From Streptomyces sp. JJ66 (GTDB lineage Bacteria; Actinomycetota; Actinomycetes; Streptomycetales; Streptomycetaceae), in contig NZ_JAEVFI010000005.1 in the NCBI RefSeq assembly GCF_019303495.1, forward strand, positions 27,312 to 91,311: a stretch of 64,000 bases of DNA, written 5' to 3'. A program made the position numbers and the translations under genes. Position 1 is the first letter of the stretch. The number at the start of each line of letters is the position of its first letter. Below, one piece after another: positions 22,762-31,506 of the stretch. The notes below the pieces were generated by a model. That model searched no databases. It had not been told where the DNA came from and saw only the letters and a program-made list of their open reading frames with translations.

Positions 22762-23435
22762 ATGTTCAGTTCCTGAGCGTCGGACGGGACGGGCGGGGTG
22801 GATGACTCCAGCGCGGTGGCGATGGAGTCGGTGGTGGTGACCACGGCGCAGCGCCGGGCCGCGTACTCGATGGCGAGGCGGTGGTCGTCGGCGGAGAAGT
22901 CCGCGACGGCGTCGGCCACCAAGAACGGTTGGATGTCGTGGGTGAACGCCTCCACCACGCTCATCAGCACGCCGACGTGCGCGTACACGCCGCAGATGAC
23001 CAGTTGGTCGCGGCCGTGCTCGCGCAGCCAGCGCAGGAGTCCCGAACGGTGGAAGGCGCTGTAGCGCCACTTGGTGAACACCGCATCCCGGGGCGCGGGC
23101 GCGAGCGGTTCGACGACCGCCCGGTCAGCTGGGTCGACGCGCATGCCAGGTCCCCAGAAGTCCTTCAGCAGCCCGCGCTGCTCGTCCGACATACCACCGG
23201 GCTGGGCTGTGTACGCCACAGGCACGCCCGATGCGACGGCTTGGCGCCGCAACCGGGCCGCGTTGCGTACGAGCGGGTCGCGGACTGCGCGCGGAAACGG
23301 CTGCAGAAAGTAGTGCTGCATGTCGTGGACGAGCAAGGCCACCCGGCCGGGGTCCACGGTCCAGTGAGCGGTGTTGGGAGGCAGGACCTCCGCTGACGGC
23401 AGTGAATAGGGCTCAATGGGGGGAATGCCCGCCAT
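22758..23435 (-). CDS. phzD: Isochorismatase family PhzD (ADIC hydrolase)
   Basis: The 225-residue enzyme releases pyruvate from ADIC to give trans-2,3-dihydro-3-hydroxyanthranilate. It is close to PhzD end to end: [19 protein letters not shown], the catalytic-Asp segment [43 protein letters not shown] and the cis-peptide/nucleophile region [14 protein letters not shown]. The ATG is preceded by AGGAAGGA. Its stop overlaps phzE. There is a 97-base gap to phzC upstream. Confidence 0.95.
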   Translation of the reverse strand: MAGIPPIEPYSLPSAEVLPPNTAHWTVDPGRVALLVHDMQHYFLQPFPRAVRDPLVRNAARLRRQAVASGVPVAYTAQPGGMSDEQRGLLKDFWGPGMRVDPADRAVVEPLAPAPRDAVFTKWRYSAFHRSGLLRWLREHGRDQLVICGVYAHVGVLMSVVEAFTHDIQPFLVADAVADFSADDHRLAIEYAARRCAVVTTTDSIATALESSTPPVPSDAQELNI

Positions 23436-23532
23436 GATGTTCCTTCCTGAAATTCCACCTGAGCTCTTGAGCTCCTGCAGGTCGTGAGACGAACCCGGGG
23501 CCGCCGGGCGCTTGAGTGCGGAGCCGGTGCTC

Positions 23533-24750
23533 TCAGGCCATGACCGTGGCTGCCGCCCGTCCGCTTACCCGCCAGGCACCGACCGAGGCGAGAGCCTGGG
23601 CGGGGTTGAGACGCGGGTCGCAGAAGCTGGTGTAAAGCGTTCCGACACGGTCGATACCGGATTCGTCGGTGACGCACTCGCTGACGTCGTCGGGGGTGGT
23701 CTCCAGGTGGAGGCCGCCCGGCACGCCGCCTGCAGTCGCGACCGCCGTCTGAAACCGCTCGATTTCGTACGTCACCGAGCTCACGAAGCGGGTCTTTACC
23801 CCACCTGGCGTGGTGACCGTGTTTCCGTGCATGGGGTCGCTCAGCCAGAGCACCGGATGTCCAGCTGCCCGGACAGCCTCGACGAGCGGAGGCAGCCGTT
23901 CGGCCACCGAGTCGGCTCCCATCCGGGCGATCAGGGTGAGCCTGCCCGGCGTGCGAGCGGGGTCGAGCCGTTCACAGAGGACCCGCAGCTCGTCGGGGGT
24001 CATCCGCGGGCCGACCTTGCACGCCACGGGATTGGCCACTTGGGCGAGCAGGGCCACATGTGCTCCGTCGACCTGACGGGTGCGCTCGCCGATCCACGGC
24101 CAGTGCGTGGAGGCCAGCATCAGGCGCCCCTGCTCGTCGCGACGCACCATGGGGATCTCGTAGTCGAGGAGCAGGGCCTCGTGGCTCGTCCAGACCGGCG
24201 CGCCGATCAGGGTGTGAGCACGCGGGGCGCGCCAGCCGAGGTGGCCCATGATATCGTAGGCCGACTGATACCCTGTCAGTATCCGTTCCGGATCGGGTTC
24301 CCGCAGAGCGGGATCGGGCTCTGGGCTGTTGACCATGTGTCCCCGGTAGACAGGGAGTTTGAGATCTCCCACTTGTTCCAGGGGTTGCGAACGAGGTTTG
24401 GCGTACTGACCGGCGATTCGACCCACGCGCACGACCGGCTTGCCGCTTTCCATCTCCAGTGCGCCGGCGAGCATGTTTAACAGCCCCGCCTTGCGTGCCA
24501 CGTGGTCGCCGGTGCTCTCTGCCGGGTCCTCGGCGCAGTCGCCGACTTGCATGACATGGGCTTCTCCCGCCGCGACCTGACTGAGCAGGACACGCAACCC
24601 GTCCACGTCCCGGGCCTCTACGAGAGGAGGACGGTTTGCGAGTTCCTTCCGGATCTCTCTGGCGCGGGCGCGGTCTCCCCACGGCGGCTGCTGCAGTGCT
24701 GACTCGTACTTGATATCGAGCAGTCCATCGTCCATTGTTTCACCCATCAT
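23533..24750 (-). CDS. phzC: Class II DAHP synthase (PhzC)
   Basis: The 405-residue 3-deoxy-D-arabino-heptulosonate-7-phosphate synthase boosts flux into the shikimate pathway for the cluster. Class II motifs include [36 protein letters not shown] and [17 protein letters not shown]. An internal ATG at 24735, preceded by GGGTGA and aligning with the PhzC N terminus MDDGLL, may be the true start. Codon 91 is TTA (24478-24480). First gene of the phzCDE-car operon. Confidence 0.93.
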   Translation of the reverse strand: MMGETMDDGLLDIKYESALQQPPWGDRARAREIRKELANRPPLVEARDVDGLRVLLSQVAAGEAHVMQVGDCAEDPAESTGDHVARKAGLLNMLAGALEMESGKPVVRVGRIAGQYAKPRSQPLEQVGDLKLPVYRGHMVNSPEPDPALREPDPERILTGYQSAYDIMGHLGWRAPRAHTLIGAPVWTSHEALLLDYEIPMVRRDEQGRLMLASTHWPWIGERTRQVDGAHVALLAQVANPVACKVGPRMTPDELRVLCERLDPARTPGRLTLIARMGADSVAERLPPLVEAVRAAGHPVLWLSDPMHGNTVTTPGGVKTRFVSSVTYEIERFQTAVATAGGVPGGLHLETTPDDVSECVTDESGIDRVGTLYTSFCDPRLNPAQALASVGAWRVSGRAAATVMA

Positions 24751-24772
24751 GAATGCCGTAGGAACGCCGCCC

Positions 24773-24798
24773 TGCCGCCCGCATTTTTGCAGGCGGCA
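24773..24798 (-). other. Leader hairpin upstream of phzC
   Basis: TGCCGCC (24773-24779) and GGCGGCA (24792-24798) are complementary around an A/T-rich centre, 22 bases before the phzC start. It may be a leader structure of the operon transcript. There is no clear T-run, so attenuation is only a possibility. Confidence 0.35.
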
Positions 24799-24943
24799 TC
24801 AAGGGAAATGGATGGGGAATCAAAGTGGGCGGATAATCGACCACAGCAAACACGCTCGACCCCCCGGTCGTCCGCCGACGCGTCTCGTCGACACGACAGA
24901 TCATGGAACGTGACAAGATCGCTTGCCAAGCACTTTCGGTGTA

Positions 24944-24977
24944 GTCCGTCAAGTAGTCAGCGGTCCGTCAGGTGGTC
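24944..24977 (+). repeat. Short direct repeats upstream of phzC
   Basis: GTCCGTCAAGTAGTC (24944-24958) and GTCCGTCAGGTGGTC (24963-24977) are 13/15 identical, 19 bases apart. A weaker third copy (GCGTCAAG) follows. They adjoin the IS3 scrap and could be either an element end or regulator sites for the phzC promoter region. Confidence 0.45.
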
Positions 24978-24986
24978 GAAAGTGCG

Positions 24987-25121
24987 TCAAGTTCGGGTCA
25001 GCAGGTAGAGCCAGCCCTTGGGGTGGAGGTGGGTAATGTCCCCGGCGGCCCAGGTACCGGGGCGTGCGGCGGTGAAGTCCCGGCCGATCAGGTCCGGCGT
25101 CGGCGCTGGACAGGGGAAGCT
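24987..25121 (-). mobile_element. Scrap of an IS3-family transposase (integrase core)
   Basis: Read on the minus strand, 44 codons give TPDLIGRDFTAARPGTW and AAGDITHLHPKGWLYLL, the start of the rve-type catalytic core of IS3-family OrfB, including the first catalytic Asp in GDI. It ends at a stop after LLTRT and begins after an in-frame stop, so everything else of the element is gone. It indicates past mobile-element activity inside the cluster. Confidence 0.75.
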
Positions 25122-25133
25122 TCACCGGCAGCG

Positions 25134-25179
25134 CATCACCAGTCCCTGTTCGGCGAAGGCCGAACAGGGACTGGTGATG
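25134..25179. terminator. Perfect 21-bp stem terminator between exporter and phz operon
   Basis: Arms 25134-25154 and 25159-25179 (core CACCAGTCCCTGTTCGGC) are perfectly complementary around a GAAG loop. It lies six bases after the exporter stop codon and should separate its transcript from phzC. Confidence 0.8.
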
Positions 25180-25184
25180 GGTGA

Positions 25185-26708
25185 TCAAGCCTTGCTTTCC
25201 ACTCGGTCCGCAGTGGGCTCGCCAGGCATACGGGTGTCAGGTTCACTGGGCTCCGACTTGGGGAGCCAGCGCAGCGCGACAACCCCGAGTACGGCGTGCA
25301 ACAGGCCGGCCACCGCGGCAGCAGCGTGAAGGCCGGTAACGAAGGCCGCCTTCGCCTCCTGAAGTGCGGTGGGCACGAGGTCGGGTAGCTGAAGGGTCTC
25401 GTCGAGGGTGGGGGCAAGAGCTGGCCCCTGGAGCCGGAAGATTAGCGCGGCGAGTGAGCCGAGGAGTGCGATACCGAGGGCATTGCCGATCTCGTTGCTG
25501 GTCTCGGCGATCGCGCCGGCTGACCCTGCTCGCTCCGTAGGTACTGCACCGACCGCGGTGTCGGCGACGAGGCTGAAGGAGATGCCGTAGCCCACACTAG
25601 CGATCACCGTTGAGGCGACATACCAACCGACCCCGTCTGCCGTCGTGGTGAGGAGCAAGAGCCCCAGACCGGCCGCGATGGAGAAGTGGCAGATGATGAG
25701 TGCGGTCTTCTTACCGATGCGATCGACGACCGTCGGTGTGATAATGCAGGAGACCGTGAGGACGACCGCACCCGGGAGCGCCAGGAGTGCAGCGTGCAGG
25801 ACGCTCAGGCTTAGGACGGACTGGAGGTAGATGCCTGCCAGGTATGCCGCTGCCGACCACGCTGCCAGCGGCAGCAGACCAGTGATGATCGCGATTGTGA
25901 AGACGCGGTCACGGAACAGGGAGAAATCGATCAGCGGGTGCTCAAGGTGCCGCTGGCGCAGAGCGAAAAACGTCAATAGCGCGATGCCGAGAAGCGCCGC
26001 CAAGACTGGCAGGACTGACACCCCGTCTGCGGCCATGCGCTTGAGACCGTACATCGTGAGCAGAAGACCTCCAGCGGAGGTTGCGACACTGAGCGCGTCG
26101 ATGCGACCTTGCCGAGTCGCGTGAACCTCACGGAGAAGTGTGGGCGCGAACAGCAAAAAAACGACGAGTACGGGGAGATTGACCAGAAACACCGAGCCCC
26201 ACCAGAACCGCTCCAGTAGGGAACCGCCGACGACTGGACCAATGGCGAACCCGGCTGCAAATGCTGCTGCGAAGATACCGATGGCTTGGGCCCGGCGCCG
26301 GGAGTCGGGGAACAACTCGCTCAGCACGGCCAGCGCCGAGGGTAGGAGGGTCGCGCCGGCCACCCCCATAAGTGCTCGGAAGGCGATGAGAAGCTCTGCG
26401 TTTGGAGCGAATGCTGCCCCAACGGAACCGATTCCGAACACCGTCGCGCCGATCATCAGCAGCTTCAGCCGACCGTAGCGGTCGCCAATGCTGCCAAAGG
26501 CGACCAGCAAGGAGCCGACGGCAAATCCGTAGATGTCCAAGATCCACAACGCCTGGTCAGCGGTCGGCGAGAGGGCTTGGCTGATCCGCGGCATCGCCAG
26601 AAACAGGATCGATCCGTCCATGGAGACGAGGAGGACCGGTCCCAGGATCACCGCCAGCCCGAGCCACGCCCGCAGTCCGGGTGAGCTGTGCACACGCTGT
26701 TCAGTCAT
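25185..26708 (-). CDS. DHA2-family 14-helix MFS exporter
   Basis: The 507-residue polytopic membrane protein exports drugs or metabolites by proton antiport. Motif A appears as GSIGDRYGRLKLL, the antiporter motif C as GFAIGPVVGGSLLE, and about 14 hydrophobic segments can be counted. ATG 26708 (MTEQRVHSSPGLRAWLGLA) is preferred over an upstream GTG at 26777 because membrane helix 1 begins shortly after. It is divergent from an XRE regulator and next to the phzCDE-car operon. It is probably the efflux and self-resistance pump for the cluster product. Confidence 0.9.
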   Translation of the reverse strand: MTEQRVHSSPGLRAWLGLAVILGPVLLVSMDGSILFLAMPRISQALSPTADQALWILDIYGFAVGSLLVAFGSIGDRYGRLKLLMIGATVFGIGSVGAAFAPNAELLIAFRALMGVAGATLLPSALAVLSELFPDSRRRAQAIGIFAAAFAAGFAIGPVVGGSLLERFWWGSVFLVNLPVLVVFLLFAPTLLREVHATRQGRIDALSVATSAGGLLLTMYGLKRMAADGVSVLPVLAALLGIALLTFFALRQRHLEHPLIDFSLFRDRVFTIAIITGLLPLAAWSAAAYLAGIYLQSVLSLSVLHAALLALPGAVVLTVSCIITPTVVDRIGKKTALIICHFSIAAGLGLLLLTTTADGVGWYVASTVIASVGYGISFSLVADTAVGAVPTERAGSAGAIAETSNEIGNALGIALLGSLAALIFRLQGPALAPTLDETLQLPDLVPTALQEAKAAFVTGLHAAAAVAGLLHAVLGVVALRWLPKSEPSEPDTRMPGEPTADRVESKA

Positions 26709-26757
26709 GACGTCCACGGTCTGACGCAGCGCGGTCGACAACCATCCCCCTGCCGTG

Positions 26758-26779
26758 GGTACACCCGGCAGGTACACCC
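26758..26779 (+). promoter_or_regulatory. Direct-repeat operator candidate between exporter and regulator genes
   Basis: GGTACACCC occurs twice (26758-26766 and 26771-26779) with a 4-base gap, in the middle of the 102-base divergent region. This is a likely binding site for the XRE/MmyB-type regulator, or for another regulator, controlling both directions. No confident -10/-35 pair was assigned. Confidence 0.45.
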
Positions 26780-26810
26780 ACAGACCTGGTGAGCAACGTA
26801 GGCTCGACTC

Positions 26811-27695
26811 ATGGAGACCCTCGGAACGTTTCTGAAAAGTCGTCGTGCTCGCGTCACCCCGGCCGAGATCGGCTTGCGCACCTACGGCACCTCTCGCCGA
26901 GTCCCTGGCTTACGGCGGGAAGAGCTCGCCCAGCTGGCTGGGATGAGTGCTGGGTACTACACGCGCTTGGAGCAAGGCCAGGCTGAGACTGCTTCCGAGC
27001 AGGTTCTCGACGCGCTTGCCCGTGTGCTACGGCTCGACCAGGTAGAAACCGTCCATCTGCATAATCTCGCTCGGCAATCTGCGAAGCCCGGTCTGCGCGA
27101 ACCACCTCCCGAGAAGCCTCACCCTCGCGTCCTCACACTTCTGGAGTCACTCGGTGAGGCCACACCTGCGGTTGTTCTCGGCAGGCGCGGAGACGTGCTC
27201 GCCTGGAACCGCACCGGGCACGCACTCGTTGCCGAGCACATCTCGTTCGACGCACCACCGGATCCGTCACGGCGTCCGTCGATCCCCCGGATGTTCTTCC
27301 TCGATGTCCTCACCCGCGACATGTACCGCAACTGGCACGAACTCGCCCGCGTCCACGTCGCCTATCTGCGACTTACCGCGGGCCGGTACCCCACCGATGC
27401 TCGGCTGGCGGAATTGATCGGCGAACTCGCCATGTGCAGCGACGACTTCGCCACGATGTGGGCGACTGGTGATGTTTCCGACTGCACCGTCGGGGCCATG
27501 GCTCTGCAGCACCCCACCGTTGGTGCGGTGAACGTGGACTACCAGGTGTGGCTCCAGCCCGACAGTCCCGACCACCGGCTTGAGATCTACACTCCGAAGG
27601 AATCGGCCTCTGCCGACACACTGCGAGTACTGACCTGCCAAAGCAGGCTGGCCAGTGAGTCACGGCCGATCAGTAGCACTGAATCACTGACCTGA
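26811..27695 (+). CDS. XRE regulator with MmyB-like ligand-binding domain
   Basis: The 294-residue regulator has an N-terminal Cro/C1 domain (RRVPGLRREELAQLAGMSAGYYTRLEQG, the classic pattern of this actinobacterial family). The C-terminal MmyB-like domain (about 105-270, AVVLGRRGDVLAWNRTGHALV) is related to PAS folds and may bind a small ligand. It is divergent from the exporter and is probably the pathway-specific regulator. Codon 34 is TTA (26910-26912), suggesting bldA gates the regulator too. Confidence 0.9.
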   Translation: METLGTFLKSRRARVTPAEIGLRTYGTSRRVPGLRREELAQLAGMSAGYYTRLEQGQAETASEQVLDALARVLRLDQVETVHLHNLARQSAKPGLREPPPEKPHPRVLTLLESLGEATPAVVLGRRGDVLAWNRTGHALVAEHISFDAPPDPSRRPSIPRMFFLDVLTRDMYRNWHELARVHVAYLRLTAGRYPTDARLAELIGELAMCSDDFATMWATGDVSDCTVGAMALQHPTVGAVNVDYQVWLQPDSPDHRLEIYTPKESASADTLRVLTCQSRLASESRPISSTESLT

Positions 27696-27936
27696 TCAGA
27701 CAGGCACCAGGTGCGGTTCCGTCGGCAACGATGCAGGGGGCGAGCCGGTGAGGAACCTGTGGAAAGGCAGGCCAGGGCATGCGCTCCTCGCTGGGCGGAC
27801 TACCAGTCCGGAGAGCGCCGAGGGCAGGGGTCTTCGCAACCGGGGCCACGATGTTGTCGCATGTGTGGTGGTTGCGGCGCCCCCGATACCCTGCGGTGTC
27901 GCTGCTGAATCCCGCCTCTTCCGCTGTTCGTACGAC

Positions 27937-27969
27937 CGAGGGTGACTGCGGCGCCCTCCGTCACCCTCG
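27937..27969 (+). other. Inverted repeat in the gap before the IS701-like gene
   Basis: CGAGGGTGAC (27937-27946) and GTCACCCTCG (27960-27969) form a perfect 10-bp stem with a 13-base spacer. It lies in the 335-base gap between the regulator and the IS701-like gene. It may be a regulator-gene terminator or an operator. Nothing else was recognised in this gap. Confidence 0.5.
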
Positions 27970-28030
27970 ACGGATCAGTACCTACGTGCCTCCCCCCAGC
28001 AGCAGTCCTTACCCGATGGCAAGGAGGATC

Positions 28031-29212
28031 ATGACCTGCATCGATATCTCTCCCGAGGCCGGGCCGCGAGAGGCGATTCCCCCGCTTCCCGCAGATTCAC
28101 ACAATCTGACTCTCGCCGAACTTACCTCCCTGATGTTCGCCTCGCTGAACCGCAGTGATCAACACAGGAAAGCCATGTATTATTTGCGTGGCCTTTTGGA
28201 GGTCAGGGGACGGAAATCCATACGAGCGATCGCCGAGCTGTTTAGTGACCACGTATCGGAGCAGAACTTACACCATTTTATTTCCTCCTCAACATGGGAC
28301 TGGAGCGCCATGCGACAGGCTTTCGCCGAGCATGTGATGGATATGATGCAGCCGCAAGCTTGGGTGGCTCGGCTCATGATCATACCGAAGTCAGGGCAAC
28401 AATCTGTGGGCGTGGAAAGAAACTTCTTTCCCAGCGTGGGTCGAGTTCTGAACGCGCAGCGCGCAATAGGTATATGGGCCACCTCGCAAGAGATGGCCGT
28501 GCCGCTCAACTGGCGCCTGTACCTGCCTCATGCCTGGCTTAGGGACCGCAATAGGCGCAGTCGAGTGTCGATACCCGATGGAGTTGAGCCGGAAAGCCTG
28601 GCGGAATGCTTGATGGGGGTTTGTTCTGAGACTTTCATGGAATGGGAACTGCCCGTTCGGCCGCTAATCGTTGACATGTGTGAAGCCCACACCGTGACGA
28701 TCTTCAAGGAACTCGCCGCTTCGGGCGTCCCTCTCCTGGTGAAAGTCGGTCGTGATCTGCGTCTGACCGTCACCGACCCCATGGTCCCTGTCAATGGGAG
28801 CAGGGAGTTGACCGCTGGTCAGATTATGGAAATAGCCAGCAGTCTACGACCTCCCGCTGTCTGGACGGACTCCAACCCCCGGCTTGCGCGGCTGGCAGCC
28901 ACCGTGCGGGTCGCGTTGCCGAGCGCGTCCACGCTGCCCCCCGTCTGTGACGACCTGCTCCTGCTCGGCGTGAGGGACAGCCACGGGCGCGGCCAGAAGG
29001 AGCTGTGGCTGACCACCATGAGGACTGCGCAACCGGCTTCTCTCATGCGATTGAGCAGGCTCACGGAAAAGGTCGAACAGGACTTCACTGCGATCTCGGA
29101 CCGGGTCGGAATTCGCGACTACGCCGGACGCTCCTTCGATGGGTGGCACCGACACGTCACGCTCGCCTCAGCCGCCCACGCGATCATCGCATTGACCGGT
29201 CGGCCCCACTGA
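28031..29212 (+). CDS. IS701-like transposase protein lacking the first catalytic Asp
   Basis: The 393-residue protein is homologous to IS701 DDE transposases (SGQQSVGVERNF, ELYLP-like WRLYLPHAWLRD, VDMCEAHTVTIFKELAASGVPLLVKV). Where active members read DDTGFPK, this protein reads ARLMIIPK (about residues 113-120), so the first catalytic aspartates are gone. AAGGAGG lies just before ATG 28031; an ATG at 28016 is the alternative. Codon 80 is TTA. No terminal inverted repeats were found. It looks like a domesticated cluster-associated protein rather than a live IS. Confidence 0.75.
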   Translation: MTCIDISPEAGPREAIPPLPADSHNLTLAELTSLMFASLNRSDQHRKAMYYLRGLLEVRGRKSIRAIAELFSDHVSEQNLHHFISSSTWDWSAMRQAFAEHVMDMMQPQAWVARLMIIPKSGQQSVGVERNFFPSVGRVLNAQRAIGIWATSQEMAVPLNWRLYLPHAWLRDRNRRSRVSIPDGVEPESLAECLMGVCSETFMEWELPVRPLIVDMCEAHTVTIFKELAASGVPLLVKVGRDLRLTVTDPMVPVNGSRELTAGQIMEIASSLRPPAVWTDSNPRLARLAATVRVALPSASTLPPVCDDLLLLGVRDSHGRGQKELWLTTMRTAQPASLMRLSRLTEKVEQDFTAISDRVGIRDYAGRSFDGWHRHVTLASAAHAIIALTGRPH

Positions 29213-29376
29213 GTGCTCGTCTGACTTTCGCCCGTCCGCGCTCAGGTGTTCATCCAAGGCAGGCAGCCAGAGCGGCCGCCTGCCTCTTCCATGATCTCTA
29301 AGGTGTCAAACCCGGGGCACATCAATATCTCCCTCAAACCCAGATTGGTTCACCTCTCCCTCAGCTGGGGGAAGGG

Positions 29377-30327
29377 TCAAAGGCCCGGGTATGTCACGCC
29401 GGTCAGCTCCTCGGAGACGGCCCACAGGTGGTGGGCCGTGGCGCGGTCGCGGGCGGCGGCGGTAGTGCTGACCCACACGGGCGCGCCGCGGGTTTCGAAG
29501 ACGCCGCCGGGACCGAGGTAGTCGCCGCCGGTGACGTCCGGGTCGGTAGCGGCGCGCAGGGTGGGCAGGGCGCCGCCTTCCGCGCTCTGCGTCATCAGGC
29601 GCGTGCCCCGGTGCAGCAGCTCCGCCTGACGGGTACGTCCGGCCAGCCGGGGTCCGGCCGCCGCGAGGTTGGTGGCCGACATGCCGGGGTGCGCGGCGAC
29701 GGCTGTCAGCGTCCATCCGGCGGCCCGGGCGCGGCGGTCCAGCTCATGGGTGAACAGCAGGTTGGCCAGCTTGGACTGCCCGTAGGCGAGCCACTTGCTG
29801 TAGCGCCGCTCGGCGGAGAGGTTGCCGAAGTCGATACGGCCGATGCGGTGGGCCAGGGAGGACACCGTGACGACGCGGGCCGCCCGCGCCGCGCGCAGTG
29901 CCGGGAGCAGGCGCCCGGTGAGTGCGAAGTGACCGAGGTGGTTGGTGCCGAACTGCATCTCGAACCCGTCGGCGGTGCGCCGCAGCGGCAGCGCCATCAC
30001 TCCGGCGTTGTTGACCAGCACATCCAGCGTGCCGCCGGTCTCGCGGCCGATGCGCTCGGCGGCGTCCCGGACGGAGGACAGGTCGGCGAGGTCGAGTTGG
30101 ACGAGTTCGAAGCTCCCCTTCGGTACCTCGCGGGTCAGCTGGTCGTGGGCGTCCCGGCCCCGGCGCGGGTCCCGGCAGCCGAGCCAGACGTGGGCGCCCG
30201 CGCGGGCCAGCTCACGTGCTGTCACCAGGCCGATGCCGCTGTTCGCCCCGGTCACGGCGGCGGTGCGGCCGGTGAGGTCGGGGATGTCGGCGGTCGTCCA
30301 CGTCTTGGGCGGCGTCCTCGGCGTCAT
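29377..30327 (-). CDS. Short-chain dehydrogenase/reductase
   Basis: The 316-residue NAD(P)-dependent oxidoreductase of the retinol-dehydrogenase-like SDR group has the cofactor motif TGANSGIG and the NNAGVM motif. Catalytic residues are in VTVSSLAHR and the YGQSK (Tyr-x-x-x-Lys) motif. AGGAGCC sits before ATG 30327. The substrate is not predictable. It marks the return to core-like base composition, so membership in the phz-type cluster is uncertain. Confidence 0.88.
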   Translation of the reverse strand: MTPRTPPKTWTTADIPDLTGRTAAVTGANSGIGLVTARELARAGAHVWLGCRDPRRGRDAHDQLTREVPKGSFELVQLDLADLSSVRDAAERIGRETGGTLDVLVNNAGVMALPLRRTADGFEMQFGTNHLGHFALTGRLLPALRAARAARVVTVSSLAHRIGRIDFGNLSAERRYSKWLAYGQSKLANLLFTHELDRRARAAGWTLTAVAAHPGMSATNLAAAGPRLAGRTRQAELLHRGTRLMTQSAEGGALPTLRAATDPDVTGGDYLGPGGVFETRGAPVWVSTTAAARDRATAHHLWAVSEELTGVTYPGL

Positions 30328-30570
30328 CGGGCTGGCTCCTCGGGTCGCGGTGCGGTCCTTGCGGCAGACGGCCCGGTGTAGACGCCGACGGCTGCCTTCG
30401 GGCCTCCCGGCGGTGGGTTGCCCCGGCCGCCCTACCCGCAGGTACCCCGGCCGGTGCCACCGTAACAAGGGCCACCGCACGTGCGCGGGGGGAGGCAACG
30501 TGCGCGGGCAGGCGCCCGGCGTGCGGATGCCTCAGCTGGCGCGCGAGTCTGACGGGTTATCGTTTCCGCC

Positions 30571-31506
30571 ATGGCCGTGCCCGAGCTGATCCGCATCGTC
30601 TCCCGTTCCTCCCCGATGGCCCTCGCGCAAGTGGAGCGCGTCCGGGCCGAGTTGGCGGCGCTCCATCCCGGGGTGCGCACCGAGGTCGTACCCGTCACGA
30701 CGGCTGGCGACCGCTGGATGGGGGACCTGGCCAAGCTCGGCGGCAAGGGCGCGTTCACCAAGGAAGTGGACGCCACGCTGCTGGCCGGGGACGCGGACCT
30801 CGCCGTGCACTGCGTCAAGGACATCCCCGCCGATCGCCCGCTGCCCGCCGGGACGACGTTCGCCGCGTTCCTCCAGCGTGACGACGTGCGCGACGCCCTC
30901 ATCCACCCCGGCGGGCTGACGCTCGACGAGCTGCCGCCCGGCACCCGGATCGGCACGTCCTCGGTGCGCCGCATCGCCCAGCTCGCCGCCTCCCATCCGC
31001 ACCTTCAGTGCGTGCCGATGCGCGGCAACGCGGGTCGGCGCATGGAGAAGATGCATGCCGGGGACGCCGACGCGCTGCTGCTCGCCGTCTCCGGCCTGGA
31101 ACGCATCAACCGCACCGACGTCATCACCGACATCCTGTCCGTCGATGACATGTGCCCGCCCATCGGCGCGGGCATCCTCGCGCTCCAGTGCCGTGAGGAC
31201 GACGCCGGCCTCATCGACGCCGTCAGCGGCCTCGGCCACCCCGACACGCACCGCGAGGCCACCGCCGAGCGCATGTTCCTGCACGTGCTCCAGGGGCACT
31301 GCAACAGCCCCATCGCGGGGTTCGCCAAGGCCGCTCGCGGTGACCTGTCCCTGCGCGCCTGCGTCTTCACCCCCGACGGCAAGACGGTGCTCAACGCCCA
31401 CGAGTGGGCCGGTCCCCTGGACCCGGCCACCCTCGGCACGTCCGTCGCCGTCGCCCTCCTCCGCCAGGGCGCCCGCCAGCTGATCGACAGCATCGCGGCC
31501 CACTGA
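30571..31506 (+). CDS. hemC: Hydroxymethylbilane synthase homologue
   Basis: The 311-residue porphobilinogen deaminase family member has key residues in place: Arg/Ser in [10 protein letters not shown], catalytic Asp in AVHCVKDIP, substrate arginines in [10 protein letters not shown] and RGNAGRRM, and the dipyrromethane-anchoring Cys in GHCNSPIAG. No other haem or corrin genes flank it, and streptomycetes carry hemC elsewhere in a hem cluster. This is therefore probably a second copy. Activity is likely but its pathway role is unclear. Confidence 0.85.
   Translation: MAVPELIRIVSRSSPMALAQVERVRAELAALHPGVRTEVVPVTTAGDRWMGDLAKLGGKGAFTKEVDATLLAGDADLAVHCVKDIPADRPLPAGTTFAAFLQRDDVRDALIHPGGLTLDELPPGTRIGTSSVRRIAQLAASHPHLQCVPMRGNAGRRMEKMHAGDADALLLAVSGLERINRTDVITDILSVDDMCPPIGAGILALQCREDDAGLIDAVSGLGHPDTHREATAERMFLHVLQGHCNSPIAGFAKAARGDLSLRACVFTPDGKTVLNAHEWAGPLDPATLGTSVAVALLRQGARQLIDSIAAH

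Noticed and set aside
17264..24750. Calling the locus a phenazine cluster
   Set aside because: phzC, D and E are present but phzF, phzA/B and phzG are absent and a carboxylic acid reductase follows instead.
28031..29212. Active IS701 insertion sequence
   Set aside because: The first catalytic Asp motif is lost and no terminal inverted repeats or target duplications were seen.
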